From: an uncultured Kouleothrix sp.
GTDB lineage: Bacteria; Chloroflexota; Chloroflexia; Chloroflexales; Roseiflexaceae
Assembly (NCBI GenBank): GCA_937858455.1
Contig: CALLYN010000543.1
Coordinates: 1-6,716 of the forward strand
Length of the DNA: 6,716 nt
Direction of reading: 5' to 3'
Under the pieces are notes generated by a model. It did not search any database, was not told the DNA's origin, and was given only the letters and a program-made list of their open reading frames with translations. Shown here one piece after another: positions 1 to 5,825 of this stretch; the first letter of the stretch is position 1; the number at the start of each line of letters is the position of its first letter. Both the position numbers and the translations under genes were made by a program.

Positions 1-369
1 CTGGCTGCGCAGCGCCTCGGCCTGGGCCGCGAAGTCGGGGCCGTACACGAGGGCGCGCGGCTGGGCGTCGGCGATCAGCGCGGCCAGCTCGGGCGGGGTG
101 AGGCGCCAGTTCAGGTTCTGCAGGATCGCGCCAAGCTTGCCGCAGGCGAACCAGATATCGAGGTACTCGGCGCAGTTGTGCGCCAGCACGGCCACGCGAT
201 CGCCCTTGCGCACGCCCAGGCGCGCGCGCAGCAGCGCGGCCGTGCGGTTGGCCGCGCGATTCCACGCGCGGTATGTCACCAGCCGTCGCTCGCCGCCGGC
301 CAGATCGACCAGCGCGACTTTATCGGGGCTGAGCTGCTCGCGATGCCCGAGCCAATCGCCAATAACCAT
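1..369 (-). CDS. Acyl-CoA synthetase / AMP-dependent ligase, N-terminal part (cut by window start)
   Basis: Only the first 123 residues are in the window; the gene runs off its left edge. Enzymes of this class I adenylate-forming family activate a carboxylic acid (often a fatty acid) with ATP to an acyl-AMP and then transfer it to CoA in the cytoplasm. The visible part fits the family N-terminal subdomain: TYRAWNRAANRTAALLRA (about 32-49), GVRKGDRVAVLAHNCAEY (about 52-69), then FACGKLGAILQNLNWRLTPPEL, with the usual 'xNxRLTPxEL' step. The ATP-binding and CoA-domain motifs lie outside the window, so substrate class cannot be read. The ATG at 369 is fixed by an in-frame TAG two codons upstream; a GAGG lies 9 nt before the ATG. 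The gene is divergent from the phosphatase at 790, with a 156-nt leader from the candidate promoter at 532-540. A related adenylate-forming enzyme, such as an acid-CoA ligase of another specificity, is possible. Confidence 0.88.
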   Translation of the reverse strand, partial: MVIGDWLGHREQLSPDKVALVDLAGGERRLVTYRAWNRAANRTAALLRARLGVRKGDRVAVLAHNCAEYLDIWFACGKLGAILQNLNWRLTPPELAALIADAQPRALVYGPDFAAQAEALRSQ

Positions 370-531
370 TGCCTATGGCCTCGCGGTTGGTGTAAACAAG
401 GATGCCAATCTTCGGCCACACCGGGCTTGTGAGCTGCGCTCGCCCGGATGGCTGCCGAGCTTGCGCACCGTGCGACACGCGAGCGCCGCCAAAGGCGGTG
501 CAGGGCGCGCGTGATAGAAGAGGTGCTTCAT

Positions 532-540
532 ACTATACCA
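532..540 (-). promoter_or_regulatory. Candidate extended -10 promoter for the acyl-CoA synthetase
   Basis: The minus strand reads TGGTATAGT, an extended -10 (TGn followed by a five-of-six match to TATAAT). No good -35 hexamer sits 16-18 bp upstream. Transcription would start near 525, leaving about 155 nt of leader before the ATG at 369. This is sequence resemblance only. Confidence 0.45.
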
Positions 541-572
541 GAAAAACCGGCCAAGCCAGTTACACGATTTTC

Positions 573-581
573 TGCTACAAT
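573..581 (+). promoter_or_regulatory. Candidate extended -10 promoter for the histidine phosphatase
   Basis: TGCTACAAT matches an extended -10 (TGn plus five of six of TATAAT). The -35 position shows no clear TTGACA-like hexamer. The expected start, 7 nt after the box, is base 588, exactly the first base of the 24-bp palindrome. The leader to the phosphatase ATG would be about 200 nt. Confidence 0.5.
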
Positions 582-587
582 ACCGCC

Positions 588-611
588 GGCGGCAGCCACG
601 TGGCTGCCGCC
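588..611. repeat. Perfect 24-bp palindrome at predicted transcription start
   Basis: The half-site GGCGGCAGCCAC (588-599) is followed immediately by its exact complement (600-611), centred on CACGTG, then TTT. As RNA it would fold into a stem of up to about 10 bp with a 4-nt loop. As DNA it could be a dimeric repressor site over the start of transcription. The three T residues are too few for a convincing intrinsic terminator, and no plus-strand gene lies upstream to terminate. Confidence 0.8.
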
Positions 612-718
612 TTTACAGTGTGGTGGGGCCTGGGGCGGCTTCGACGCGCCAAAACATTGCTTATACCGCGCGATGAAGCACATTGCGCTTTATCGAGCGG
701 CACAAAGCATGTGAAATC

Positions 719-740
719 TTGGAGGACTAAGGCCCTCCAA
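719..740 (+). repeat. Leader hairpin, 7-bp stem
   Basis: TTGGAGG (719-725) and CCTCCAA (734-740) are perfect complements around an 8-nt loop. The hairpin lies about 50 nt before the phosphatase start. The left arm contains a GGAGG ribosome-binding-like sequence held in the stem, but no start codon follows at a useful distance, so translational control is not shown. Confidence 0.5.
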
Positions 741-789
741 ACCTCGCAGGATTGTAAAGCTCAAACTATCACCCAAGTGACGAAAGAGC

Positions 790-1326
790 ATGCTTGAAGA
801 ACTGTACCTGGTGCGCCACGCCGCGCCCGACCGCACCAGCGCGGTGCCGTACCACACGCCGCCCGGCCCGCCGCTGACGCCCATCGGCGAGCGCGAGGCC
901 GAGCAAACCGGCGCCTGGCTGCGCGGCCGCGGGATCGAGCGGCTGCTGGCGTCGCCATTCATCCGCACCCGCCAGACGGCCGAGGCGATCGCGCGGGCGC
1001 TGGAGCTGCCGATCGTGTTCGCCGAGGGGCTGCGCGAGGGCGCGCCGGGCGAAAAGATGAACCAGATCCGCGCGCGCACCGCCGAGGTGCTGGCGCAGCT
1101 CGACGACAGCCAGCTGCGGCGGGTGGCGCTGGTGAGCCACGGCGCACCGATCCGCTCGCTGCTCGAGCACACCTCCAACGACCGGATCGACCTCAAGCCA
1201 CACGTTTACGACAATGGCAACTGCGCGCCAACCGCTGCGGTGTGGTATGGCCGGCGCGGCGAGCATGGCGCATGGCTATGGGAGCTGGCGTTCCGGCCGA
1301 GCCCGGATGCTGCTGCTCCTTTATAG
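790..1326 (+). CDS. Histidine phosphatase family protein (phosphoglycerate mutase-like)
   Basis: This complete 178-residue cytoplasmic protein belongs to the histidine phosphatase (PGM-like, SixA/CobC type) superfamily, which hydrolyses phosphomonoesters through a phosphohistidine. The motifs are all present: LVRHAAP at the N-terminus with the phospho-accepting His10 beside Arg9; LTPIGEREAEQTGAWL (29-44), the usual 'LTxxGxxQA' helix; SPFIRTRQTAEAIA with Arg59; LREG with Glu83 as the probable general acid; and SHGAPIRSLL with His117. Length is typical of the short branch 1 members, and no extra domain is seen. The substrate cannot be read from these motifs. The ATG at 790 is the first start after an in-frame TGA at 778, but the upstream ribosome site is weak (AAAGAG, nearly touching the ATG). 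Named enzymes such as alpha-ribazole phosphatase or SixA remain possible; no neighbour supports either. Confidence 0.9.
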   Translation: MLEELYLVRHAAPDRTSAVPYHTPPGPPLTPIGEREAEQTGAWLRGRGIERLLASPFIRTRQTAEAIARALELPIVFAEGLREGAPGEKMNQIRARTAEVLAQLDDSQLRRVALVSHGAPIRSLLEHTSNDRIDLKPHVYDNGNCAPTAAVWYGRRGEHGAWLWELAFRPSPDAAAPL

Positions 1327-1348
1327 CTACACTGCCCCAGCGAGCACA

Positions 1349-1380
1349 CAGCGGCGGGGCGGCTTGCCGCCCCGCCGCTG
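1349..1380. terminator. Hairpin between convergent genes, probable bidirectional terminator
   Basis: A perfect 15-bp stem (1349-1363 with 1366-1380, rich in GCGGCGGGGCGGC) closes on a two-base TT turn. It lies 23 nt after the phosphatase stop and 26 nt past the end of the DNA glycosylase on the other strand, the expected place for a terminator shared by convergent genes. There is no T-tract on either side, so it is not a classical rho-independent terminator. It may instead act as a transcript-end stabiliser or a U-less terminator. Confidence 0.6.
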
Positions 1381-1405
1381 CGCCGATCTCCTCGCTCTGG
1401 CGCCT

Positions 1406-2251
1406 TCAGCCCCTCGGGTGGTACGACGCGCACATGGCGCGCAGCGGGCAGCCCGCGCACTCAAGGCAGTGCTCGGCACACTTGCGCGGGTCGACAAACG
1501 CGCGCCGCAAGCCCGGCCGATCCTGGCGCGGATTGTTCGCCAGGCAGTGGTGGATGCACTCTTCGATAATCAGCGCGTGAAAATTCCAGAAAAACTCGGT
1601 GAGCGATACCGGCAGGGCAGGCACGATCGTGGTAGCCGCAGCTTCCACCAGGGTTTGCACGGTGTCGTAGGGCGCGCGGGCGAAGTCGAAGCTGGGCAGC
1701 AGGCCAAGCCGGGCCAGCAGCCGGCGCGCGTAGGCATCCACAATAAACACCGGGTGCCCGCCGGCGTAGAGCATGATCGTGTCGGCAGTCTCCTGGCCGA
1801 CCCGCGGCATCGCCATCAGCTCGGCGCGCAGCGGGGCGCGCGGCTGGCGCAGCAGCGCGCCCACATCGCCGCCGTAGCGCTCGGCCAAGTAGCGCGCGAT
1901 CATTTGCAGCCCAAGCGCCTTCTGCCCCTGAAACGCGCAAGGCCGGATCAGCGCGGCCAGCGCCTGCGTATCGGCCGCGGCCAGCGCCTGCGGGCGCATC
2001 AGCCCGGCCTCGTGCATCCGCACAATCGCCGCTTCAACCGTTTCCCAGCGCGTCTGCTGCACCAGCACCGCCCCCACGATCATCTCGAACTGCGGCGCAT
2101 CGGTGACGATCGGCCACCAGTGCGGCTCGTGGGCGAAATGCCCCGCCAGCGCGTCGTAGAGCTTGAGCAGACGCTCGCCGAAATCGTTGTTACTCACGCA
2201 GCGTACGGCTTTCTCGAAAAGCCAAGCAGGCACGGCGACACAGAAGGCCAT
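1406..2251 (-). CDS. Endonuclease III-related DNA glycosylase (MagIII/COG2231-like), 4Fe-4S
   Basis: This 281-residue base-excision repair enzyme of the HhH-GPD superfamily would flip out and remove a damaged base. The N-terminal helical part carries GAVLVQQTRWETVEAAI (60-76). The helix-hairpin-helix is MPRVGQETADTIMLYA (148-163), followed by the catalytic aspartate Asp172 in VDAYARR. The residue matching the lyase lysine of E. coli endonuclease III is Glu154, so a monofunctional glycosylase is likely. This resembles the MagIII-type 3-methyladenine branch rather than true Nth. The C-terminus has the cluster spacing C-X6-C-X2-C-X5-C (Cys258, 265, 268, 274) plus an extra Cys262. The ATG at 2251 has GAGGA 3 nt upstream. 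A GTG at 2197 (263 residues) would begin closer to where family homology usually starts, and the first 18 residues look non-conserved. It follows purF by 48 nt on the same strand, probably cotranscribed. The damaged base recognised is not determined. Confidence 0.85.
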   Translation of the reverse strand: MAFCVAVPAWLFEKAVRCVSNNDFGERLLKLYDALAGHFAHEPHWWPIVTDAPQFEMIVGAVLVQQTRWETVEAAIVRMHEAGLMRPQALAAADTQALAALIRPCAFQGQKALGLQMIARYLAERYGGDVGALLRQPRAPLRAELMAMPRVGQETADTIMLYAGGHPVFIVDAYARRLLARLGLLPSFDFARAPYDTVQTLVEAAATTIVPALPVSLTEFFWNFHALIIEECIHHCLANNPRQDRPGLRRAFVDPRKCAEHCLECAGCPLRAMCASYHPRG

Positions 2252-2299
2252 CGTTCCTCATCCCCGCCCCTCGCCCTCCTATCTCTCGGCCTGCCTGGC

Positions 2300-3697
2300 T
2301 CAACGCTCGAAGGCTTCCTTTTCCAGCAGCTGAACATCGACCGGGTACTTGCCGGTGAAGCATCCACGGCAGAAGCCGGCCTCGGCGTGGCCAGTAGCGC
2401 GGATCAGGCCCTCGAGACTGAGGTAGGCCAGGCTGTCGACGCCGAGGAAATCCTGGATCTCGGCGATGCTCATGCGGTGAGCGATCAGCTCGGGGTAGGT
2501 AGCCATATCGACGCCGAGAAAGCAGGGGTGGCGGATGGGCGGCGACGACACGCGCATATGCACCTCGCGCGCGCCGGCGTCGCGCAGCAGCCGCACGATC
2601 GGGCCCGAGGTGTTGCCGCGCACAATGCTGTCGTCGATCAGCACCACGCGCCTGCCGGCCAGGTTATCGGCCAGCGGGTTGAACTTCAGCTGGATGCCGA
2701 CCTTGCGCAGCCGATCGTCGGGCTGGATGAACGTGCGGCCGATGTAGCGATTTTTGATCAGGCCCTCGCTGTAGGGGATGTTGGCCTCCTGCGCGTAGCC
2801 GATCGCCGCCGGCACGGCGCTGTCCGGCACGGGGATGACGATATCGGCATCGGCGCGCGCCTCGCGCGCCAGCTCGCGGCCCTGGGCCACCCGCGCGGCG
2901 TGCAGCGTCTGGCCGTCGATCAGGCTGTCGGGGCGGGCAAAGTAGATATACTCAAACAAGCACATCGCGCGCTTGGGCGCAGGCATGCGCGCCACCGTGC
3001 GCGGGCCGCCCTCGCCCACCGCGACGATCTCGCCGGGCTCGATCTCGCGCACCAGCTGGGCGCCAATCGTTGCGAGCGCGCAGCTTTCAGAGGCCACAAC
3101 CCAGCCCTGCTCGCCCAGCCGCCCGATGCACAGCGGGTGTAGGCCCCACGGGTCGCGCACGGCGTACAGCTGGTCGCGCGTCAGCACCGTCAGGCAGTAG
3201 GCGCCCTGCGCACGCACCATAAACACGCGCAGCTTCTCGTCCCAGCTGCGGCCCTCGCCGCCCGCCAGCATCTGGGTGATCACTTCGCTGTCGCTGGTGG
3301 AGGTGAGCCCGACGCCGCGATGCAGCAGCTCCTGGCGCAGATCGTGGGCATTGGTGAGGTTGCCGTTGTGGCCCACCGCCAGCGGCCCAAGCGCGCTCTC
3401 GACGACAAAAGGCTGGGCGTTTTGCAGCTTCGACGAGCCGGTGGTCGAGTAGCGCGTATGGCCGATCGCCAGCTGGCCGTGCAGCGGCCGCAGGCTGGCT
3501 TCGTCGAACACCTGGGCCACCAGGCCCATCTCTTTGTGCATGCTGATGCGCCGCCCGTCCGATACGGCGATGCCGGCGCTTTCCTGGCCGCGGTGCTGCA
3601 ACGAGTACAGGCCAAAAAACGTCAAACGCGCCACGTCTTCGTCGGGCGCGTAGATGCCGAAAATGCCGCATTCGTGCTGGGGTTTGTCGTCGATCAT
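2300..3697 (-). CDS. purF: Amidophosphoribosyltransferase (glutamine PRPP amidotransferase)
   Basis: PurF catalyses the first committed step of de novo purine synthesis: PRPP plus glutamine gives 5-phosphoribosylamine. The protein is full length (465 residues). A short propeptide precedes the nucleophile of the class II glutaminase domain in HECGIFGIYAP; cleavage would expose this cysteine (residue 10 counted from the ATG). Other glutaminase signatures are LQHRGQESAGIAV, GHTRYSTTGSS and GHNGNLTN. The phosphoribosyltransferase half has the PRPP loop VVLIDDSIVRGNT (about 351-363). Cysteines in RAMCLFEY, RHPCFLGV and FCRGCFTGKYP match the four ligands of the 4Fe-4S cluster in the Bacillus-type, oxygen-sensitive enzymes. 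A GAGGA ribosome site precedes both an ATG at 3697 (8 nt away) and a GTG at 3700 (5 nt away); I prefer the ATG. The gene has a good upstream extended -10 and probably leads a two-gene transcript with the DNA glycosylase. No other purine gene is in the window. Confidence 0.97.
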   Translation of the reverse strand: MIDDKPQHECGIFGIYAPDEDVARLTFFGLYSLQHRGQESAGIAVSDGRRISMHKEMGLVAQVFDEASLRPLHGQLAIGHTRYSTTGSSKLQNAQPFVVESALGPLAVGHNGNLTNAHDLRQELLHRGVGLTSTSDSEVITQMLAGGEGRSWDEKLRVFMVRAQGAYCLTVLTRDQLYAVRDPWGLHPLCIGRLGEQGWVVASESCALATIGAQLVREIEPGEIVAVGEGGPRTVARMPAPKRAMCLFEYIYFARPDSLIDGQTLHAARVAQGRELAREARADADIVIPVPDSAVPAAIGYAQEANIPYSEGLIKNRYIGRTFIQPDDRLRKVGIQLKFNPLADNLAGRRVVLIDDSIVRGNTSGPIVRLLRDAGAREVHMRVSSPPIRHPCFLGVDMATYPELIAHRMSIAEIQDFLGVDSLAYLSLEGLIRATGHAEAGFCRGCFTGKYPVDVQLLEKEAFER

Positions 3698-3777
3698 CAC
3701 CTGATTCCTCGTGCGGCGCGCCCGCAGCGCGCAGACGGGCCAATAGCAGCTGGCAAACCAACACTGGGGTGCCGCCC

Positions 3778-3786
3778 ATTATAGCA
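3778..3786 (-). promoter_or_regulatory. Extended -10 promoter for purF
   Basis: The minus strand reads TGCTATAAT, a perfect extended -10. The -35 region is G+C-rich and unlike TTGACA. Transcription would begin near 3771, giving a leader of about 74 nt before the ATG at 3697. No PurR-box-like palindrome or purine riboswitch fold was recognised in that leader. Confidence 0.6.
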
Positions 3787-3834
3787 CTGTTGCGGCTGCC
3801 AGTGCGGCGCGCTCAGCCGAAAAACGCCGCCCGG

Positions 3835-3843
3835 TGGTATCAT
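3835..3843 (+). promoter_or_regulatory. Extended -10 promoter for the glycosyltransferase
   Basis: TGGTATCAT gives an extended -10 with five of six consensus bases, and no clear -35. The start would fall near 3849-3850, leaving a leader of about 39 nt before the GTG at 3889. It is divergent from the purF promoter, with about 48 bp between the two boxes. Confidence 0.5.
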
Positions 3844-3878
3844 AACAAGTGCCCGGCGACACGCGCCGGCGCGATAGC

Positions 3879-3883
3879 TGAGG
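3879..3883 (+). promoter_or_regulatory. Ribosome binding site deciding the GTG start
   Basis: TGAGG lies 5 nt upstream of the GTG at 3889, the correct spacing. The open frame extends upstream to 3769, but that part overlaps the divergent promoters and encodes no GT2-like sequence, so the GTG is the better start. Confidence 0.6.
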
Positions 3884-3888
3884 CTTCC

Positions 3889-4818
3889 GTGAACCAACCG
3901 ACCGACACAGCCTGGGCGCCGCTGGTATCGCTGATCGTGGTGACGTACAACAGCGCCGCGCTGGCGCCGGGCTGCCTGGCCGCGCTGGACGCCGCCGAGT
4001 ACGCGCCCCGCGAGCTGATCGTCGTCGACAACGCCTCGGCCGACGGCACGGCCGCGCTGGTGGCCGCGCGCTTCCCGCAGGCGCGCCTGCTGGCCAACCG
4101 CGAAAACGTCGGCTTCGGGCGGGCATGCAACCAGGGTGCGCAGGCGGCGCGCGGCGAGCTGCTGGTGTTTCTCAACCCCGACGTGACGGTAACGCCAGGC
4201 TGGCTGGCGGCGCTCACGCGCCACCTGGCCGCGCACCCCGACGCCGCGATCATCTGCCCAACCACGCTCTACCCCGACGAGCCGCCGCCGCGCGCGGCCA
4301 CGCTAGTGGCCGAGACCGCCGCAGTGCCCGGCTGCGCGCTCGCGATCCGGCGCGCGGCCTGGCAGCAGCTGGGCGGCTTCGACGAGCGCTTCTTCCTCTA
4401 CTGGGAAGACACCGACCTGTGCTGGCGCGCCTGGCTGCTGGGCTGGCGCGTGCTCGAAGACTTCGAGGCGCTGGTGTACCACCCGCGCGGCGGCAGCGGC
4501 GGCGGCGCCCGCTGGGACGCCGAGGCCACGAAAAATAGCCTGCGCACCTACCTGAAAACCATGCGCTGGCGGCGGGCCGTACCTTTCGCCGTGGCGCTGG
4601 CGTTGAAAACAGTGGCAAAGATCGTGCTACGCCGCCAGCTAGATCTGCCGGGCGCGTGGCTGTGGAACTGGCGCCACCTGGGCGAGACGCTAGCACTGCG
4701 CCACGAGCTAGCCCGCGCGCGGCGCGGCGACCCGGCGCGGCTCGAGCGCCTGATCGACGCCCACACCCGCCGTGGCAGGCGCGCGCGGCGCGCACGGCAT
4801 CAGCACGCTGGATCGTGA
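3889..4818 (+). CDS. GT2 family glycosyltransferase (rhamnosyltransferase/WbbL-like)
   Basis: This 309-residue GT-A fold enzyme is predicted to transfer a sugar from a nucleotide-sugar to a growing cell-surface glycan at the cytoplasmic face of the membrane. The domain starts at once with PLVSLIVVTYNSA (11-23), then LIVVDNASADGT (43-54, Asp47), NVGFGRACNQG (73-83) and the metal-site motif FLNPDV (95-99; NPD replaces DxD, common in this branch). The acceptor-side motif GGFDERFFLYWEDTDLCWR (162-180, Glu173/Asp174/Asp176) is typical of COG1216 proteins. The tail is basic, with an amphipathic stretch around 229-247 that could hold it to the membrane; no clear transmembrane helix is seen. The GTG start is supported by TGAGG 5 nt upstream. 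The gene lies just before a polysaccharide export permease, which supports a glycan role. Donor sugar and acceptor are unknown. Its TGA stop is also part of the next promoter. Confidence 0.9.
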   Translation: MNQPTDTAWAPLVSLIVVTYNSAALAPGCLAALDAAEYAPRELIVVDNASADGTAALVAARFPQARLLANRENVGFGRACNQGAQAARGELLVFLNPDVTVTPGWLAALTRHLAAHPDAAIICPTTLYPDEPPPRAATLVAETAAVPGCALAIRRAAWQQLGGFDERFFLYWEDTDLCWRAWLLGWRVLEDFEALVYHPRGGSGGGARWDAEATKNSLRTYLKTMRWRRAVPFAVALALKTVAKIVLRRQLDLPGAWLWNWRHLGETLALRHELARARRGDPARLERLIDAHTRRGRRARRARHQHAGS

Positions 4819-4824
4819 TATAAT
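4816..4824 (+). promoter_or_regulatory. Extended -10 promoter for the permease, overlapping the stop codon upstream
   Basis: TGATATAAT is a perfect extended -10. Its TGA is also the in-frame stop of the glycosyltransferase. The expected transcription start is base 4831 or the A at 4832, which is the first base of the permease ATG, so the transcript would be leaderless. The region about 17 bp upstream has no TTGACA-like hexamer. Confidence 0.55.
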
Positions 4825-4831
4825 GCATCCT

Positions 4832-5767
4832 ATGGCCGACAACTCCGACAACATCGTGCGGGCGCGCAGCCGCCCAACAGCCGAATCTCCGCTGCCAAAC
4901 ACCAGCCCGCACCTCGCACCCACCGCCCCTAGCGGCGCCGGCGAGCCGCCGCTGATTCGCATCCAGCCATCGCGCGGCTGGATCGCGCTGCGGCTGCGCG
5001 AGCTATGGTTCTACCGCGAGCTGATCTACTTCCTGATCTGGCGCGACGTGAAGGTGCGCTACAAGCAGACGGCGCTGGGCGCGGCATGGGCGATCATCCA
5101 GCCATTCTTCACCATGGTGGTGTTCGCGCTATTCTTCGGCGCGCTCGGCGGCTTCGATAAAACCGTGCCGATCAACTATTCGATCTATACCTACGCCGCG
5201 CTGGTGCCCTGGACGTTCTTCGCCAACGGGCTGAGCCAGTCGTCGAACAGCCTGGTGGGCAACGCCAACCTGATCAAAAAAGTCTACTTCCCACGGCTGG
5301 TAGTGCCGATCGCCTCGGTGCTCTCGGGCGTCGTCGATTTCGTGCTGGCGTTTGTGGTGCTGCTGGGCATGATGGTGTACTACCAGGTGGCGCCGACATT
5401 TAATGTGCTGTGGCTGCCGCTGCTGCTGCTGCTGGCGCTCGTCACCGCGCTAGGCGTGGGCCTGTGGCTCTCGGCGCTGAATGTCGAGTTTCGCGACGTG
5501 CGCTATGTCGTGCCGTTTCTGATCCAGATCTGGCAGTTCGCCAGCCCGATCGCCTACCCCAGCAGCATCGTGCCCGAGCGCTGGCGCGCGATCTACGGCG
5601 TCAACCCGATGGTCGGCGTAGTCGAGGGCTTTCGCTGGGCGCTGCTCGGCACTGGCGCGGCGCCCGGCCTGATCGTGCTGGTGTCGACGCTGGCGGCCCT
5701 CGCCATCCTGGTGAGCGGGGCGTTCTACTTCCGGCGGATGGAGAAGAATTTCGCGGATGTGGTGTAA
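4832..5767 (+). CDS. ABC-2 type polysaccharide export permease (Wzm/TagG/KpsM-like)
   Basis: This 311-residue inner-membrane subunit of an ABC exporter would move a lipid-linked or capsular polysaccharide across the membrane, driven by the ATPase encoded at 6074. Residues 1-45 are a proline-, serine- and alanine-rich, probably disordered tail. The amphipathic family motif around 58-80 includes LIWRDVKVRYKQTALG, and six membrane segments follow at roughly 83-105, 117-135, 158-185, 192-216, 226-242 and 278-300. The conserved EFRDVRYVVPFLIQIW (219-234) and SPIAYP (238-243) blocks are present, typical of the ABC2_membrane family for O-antigen and teichoic-acid export. No ribosome site precedes the ATG at 4832 or the in-frame ATG at 4823. 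The position of the TGATATAAT box favours a leaderless start at 4832. The frame is open back to a GTG at 4772 inside the glycosyltransferase, which I reject. Exported substrate is unknown. Confidence 0.93.
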   Translation: MADNSDNIVRARSRPTAESPLPNTSPHLAPTAPSGAGEPPLIRIQPSRGWIALRLRELWFYRELIYFLIWRDVKVRYKQTALGAAWAIIQPFFTMVVFALFFGALGGFDKTVPINYSIYTYAALVPWTFFANGLSQSSNSLVGNANLIKKVYFPRLVVPIASVLSGVVDFVLAFVVLLGMMVYYQVAPTFNVLWLPLLLLLALVTALGVGLWLSALNVEFRDVRYVVPFLIQIWQFASPIAYPSSIVPERWRAIYGVNPMVGVVEGFRWALLGTGAAPGLIVLVSTLAALAILVSGAFYFRRMEKNFADVV

Positions 5768-5825
5768 GCGCTGCAGGTTGCAAGTTGCAGGGAGAATGCC
5801 GAGCGCCTCACCCGCCTGACTTACA

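Larger units (their letters stand above)
370..789. other. Divergent intergenic region, 420 bp
   Basis: There is no credible gene here; the open frames crossing it have no recognisable protein character and run into the phosphatase start. It holds two opposed extended -10 promoter candidates (minus strand 532-540, plus strand 573-581), a perfect 24-bp palindrome (588-611), a 7-bp-stem hairpin (719-740) and a short direct repeat ACATTGC (654-660 and 680-686). The part around 515-590 and 650-790 is visibly richer in A+T than the flanking genes, as expected for control DNA. No tRNA, riboswitch class or small ORF was recognised. Confidence 0.7.

Noticed and set aside
588..614. Palindrome plus TTT as an intrinsic terminator
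   Set aside because: Only three T residues follow, and no plus-strand gene lies upstream to be terminated; its position at a predicted start suggests a leader hairpin or operator.
402..797. Open frame across the divergent intergenic region
   Set aside because: It overlaps the phosphatase start, covers the promoter candidates and palindrome, has no ribosome site and no recognisable protein character.
1214..3142. Very long open frame on the plus strand (about 640 codons)
   Set aside because: It lies antisense to the DNA glycosylase and purF, both firmly identified by catalytic and cluster motifs. Its translation is Arg/Ala/His-rich with no domain character, the usual result of G+C-rich third-position bias.
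3769..3888. 40-residue N-terminal extension of the glycosyltransferase
   Set aside because: It overlaps the purF promoter box and the glycosyltransferase's own promoter candidate, and GT2 homology starts only after the GTG at 3889, which has a well-placed TGAGG.
4772..4831. Upstream GTG start for the permease inside the glycosyltransferase
   Set aside because: No ribosome site precedes it, the added residues are not family-like, and the TGATATAAT box points to a start at 4832.
4250..4962. Minus-strand open frames over the glycosyltransferase and permease start
   Set aside because: They are antisense to well-identified genes and show only the Arg/Ala-rich composition expected of shadow frames.
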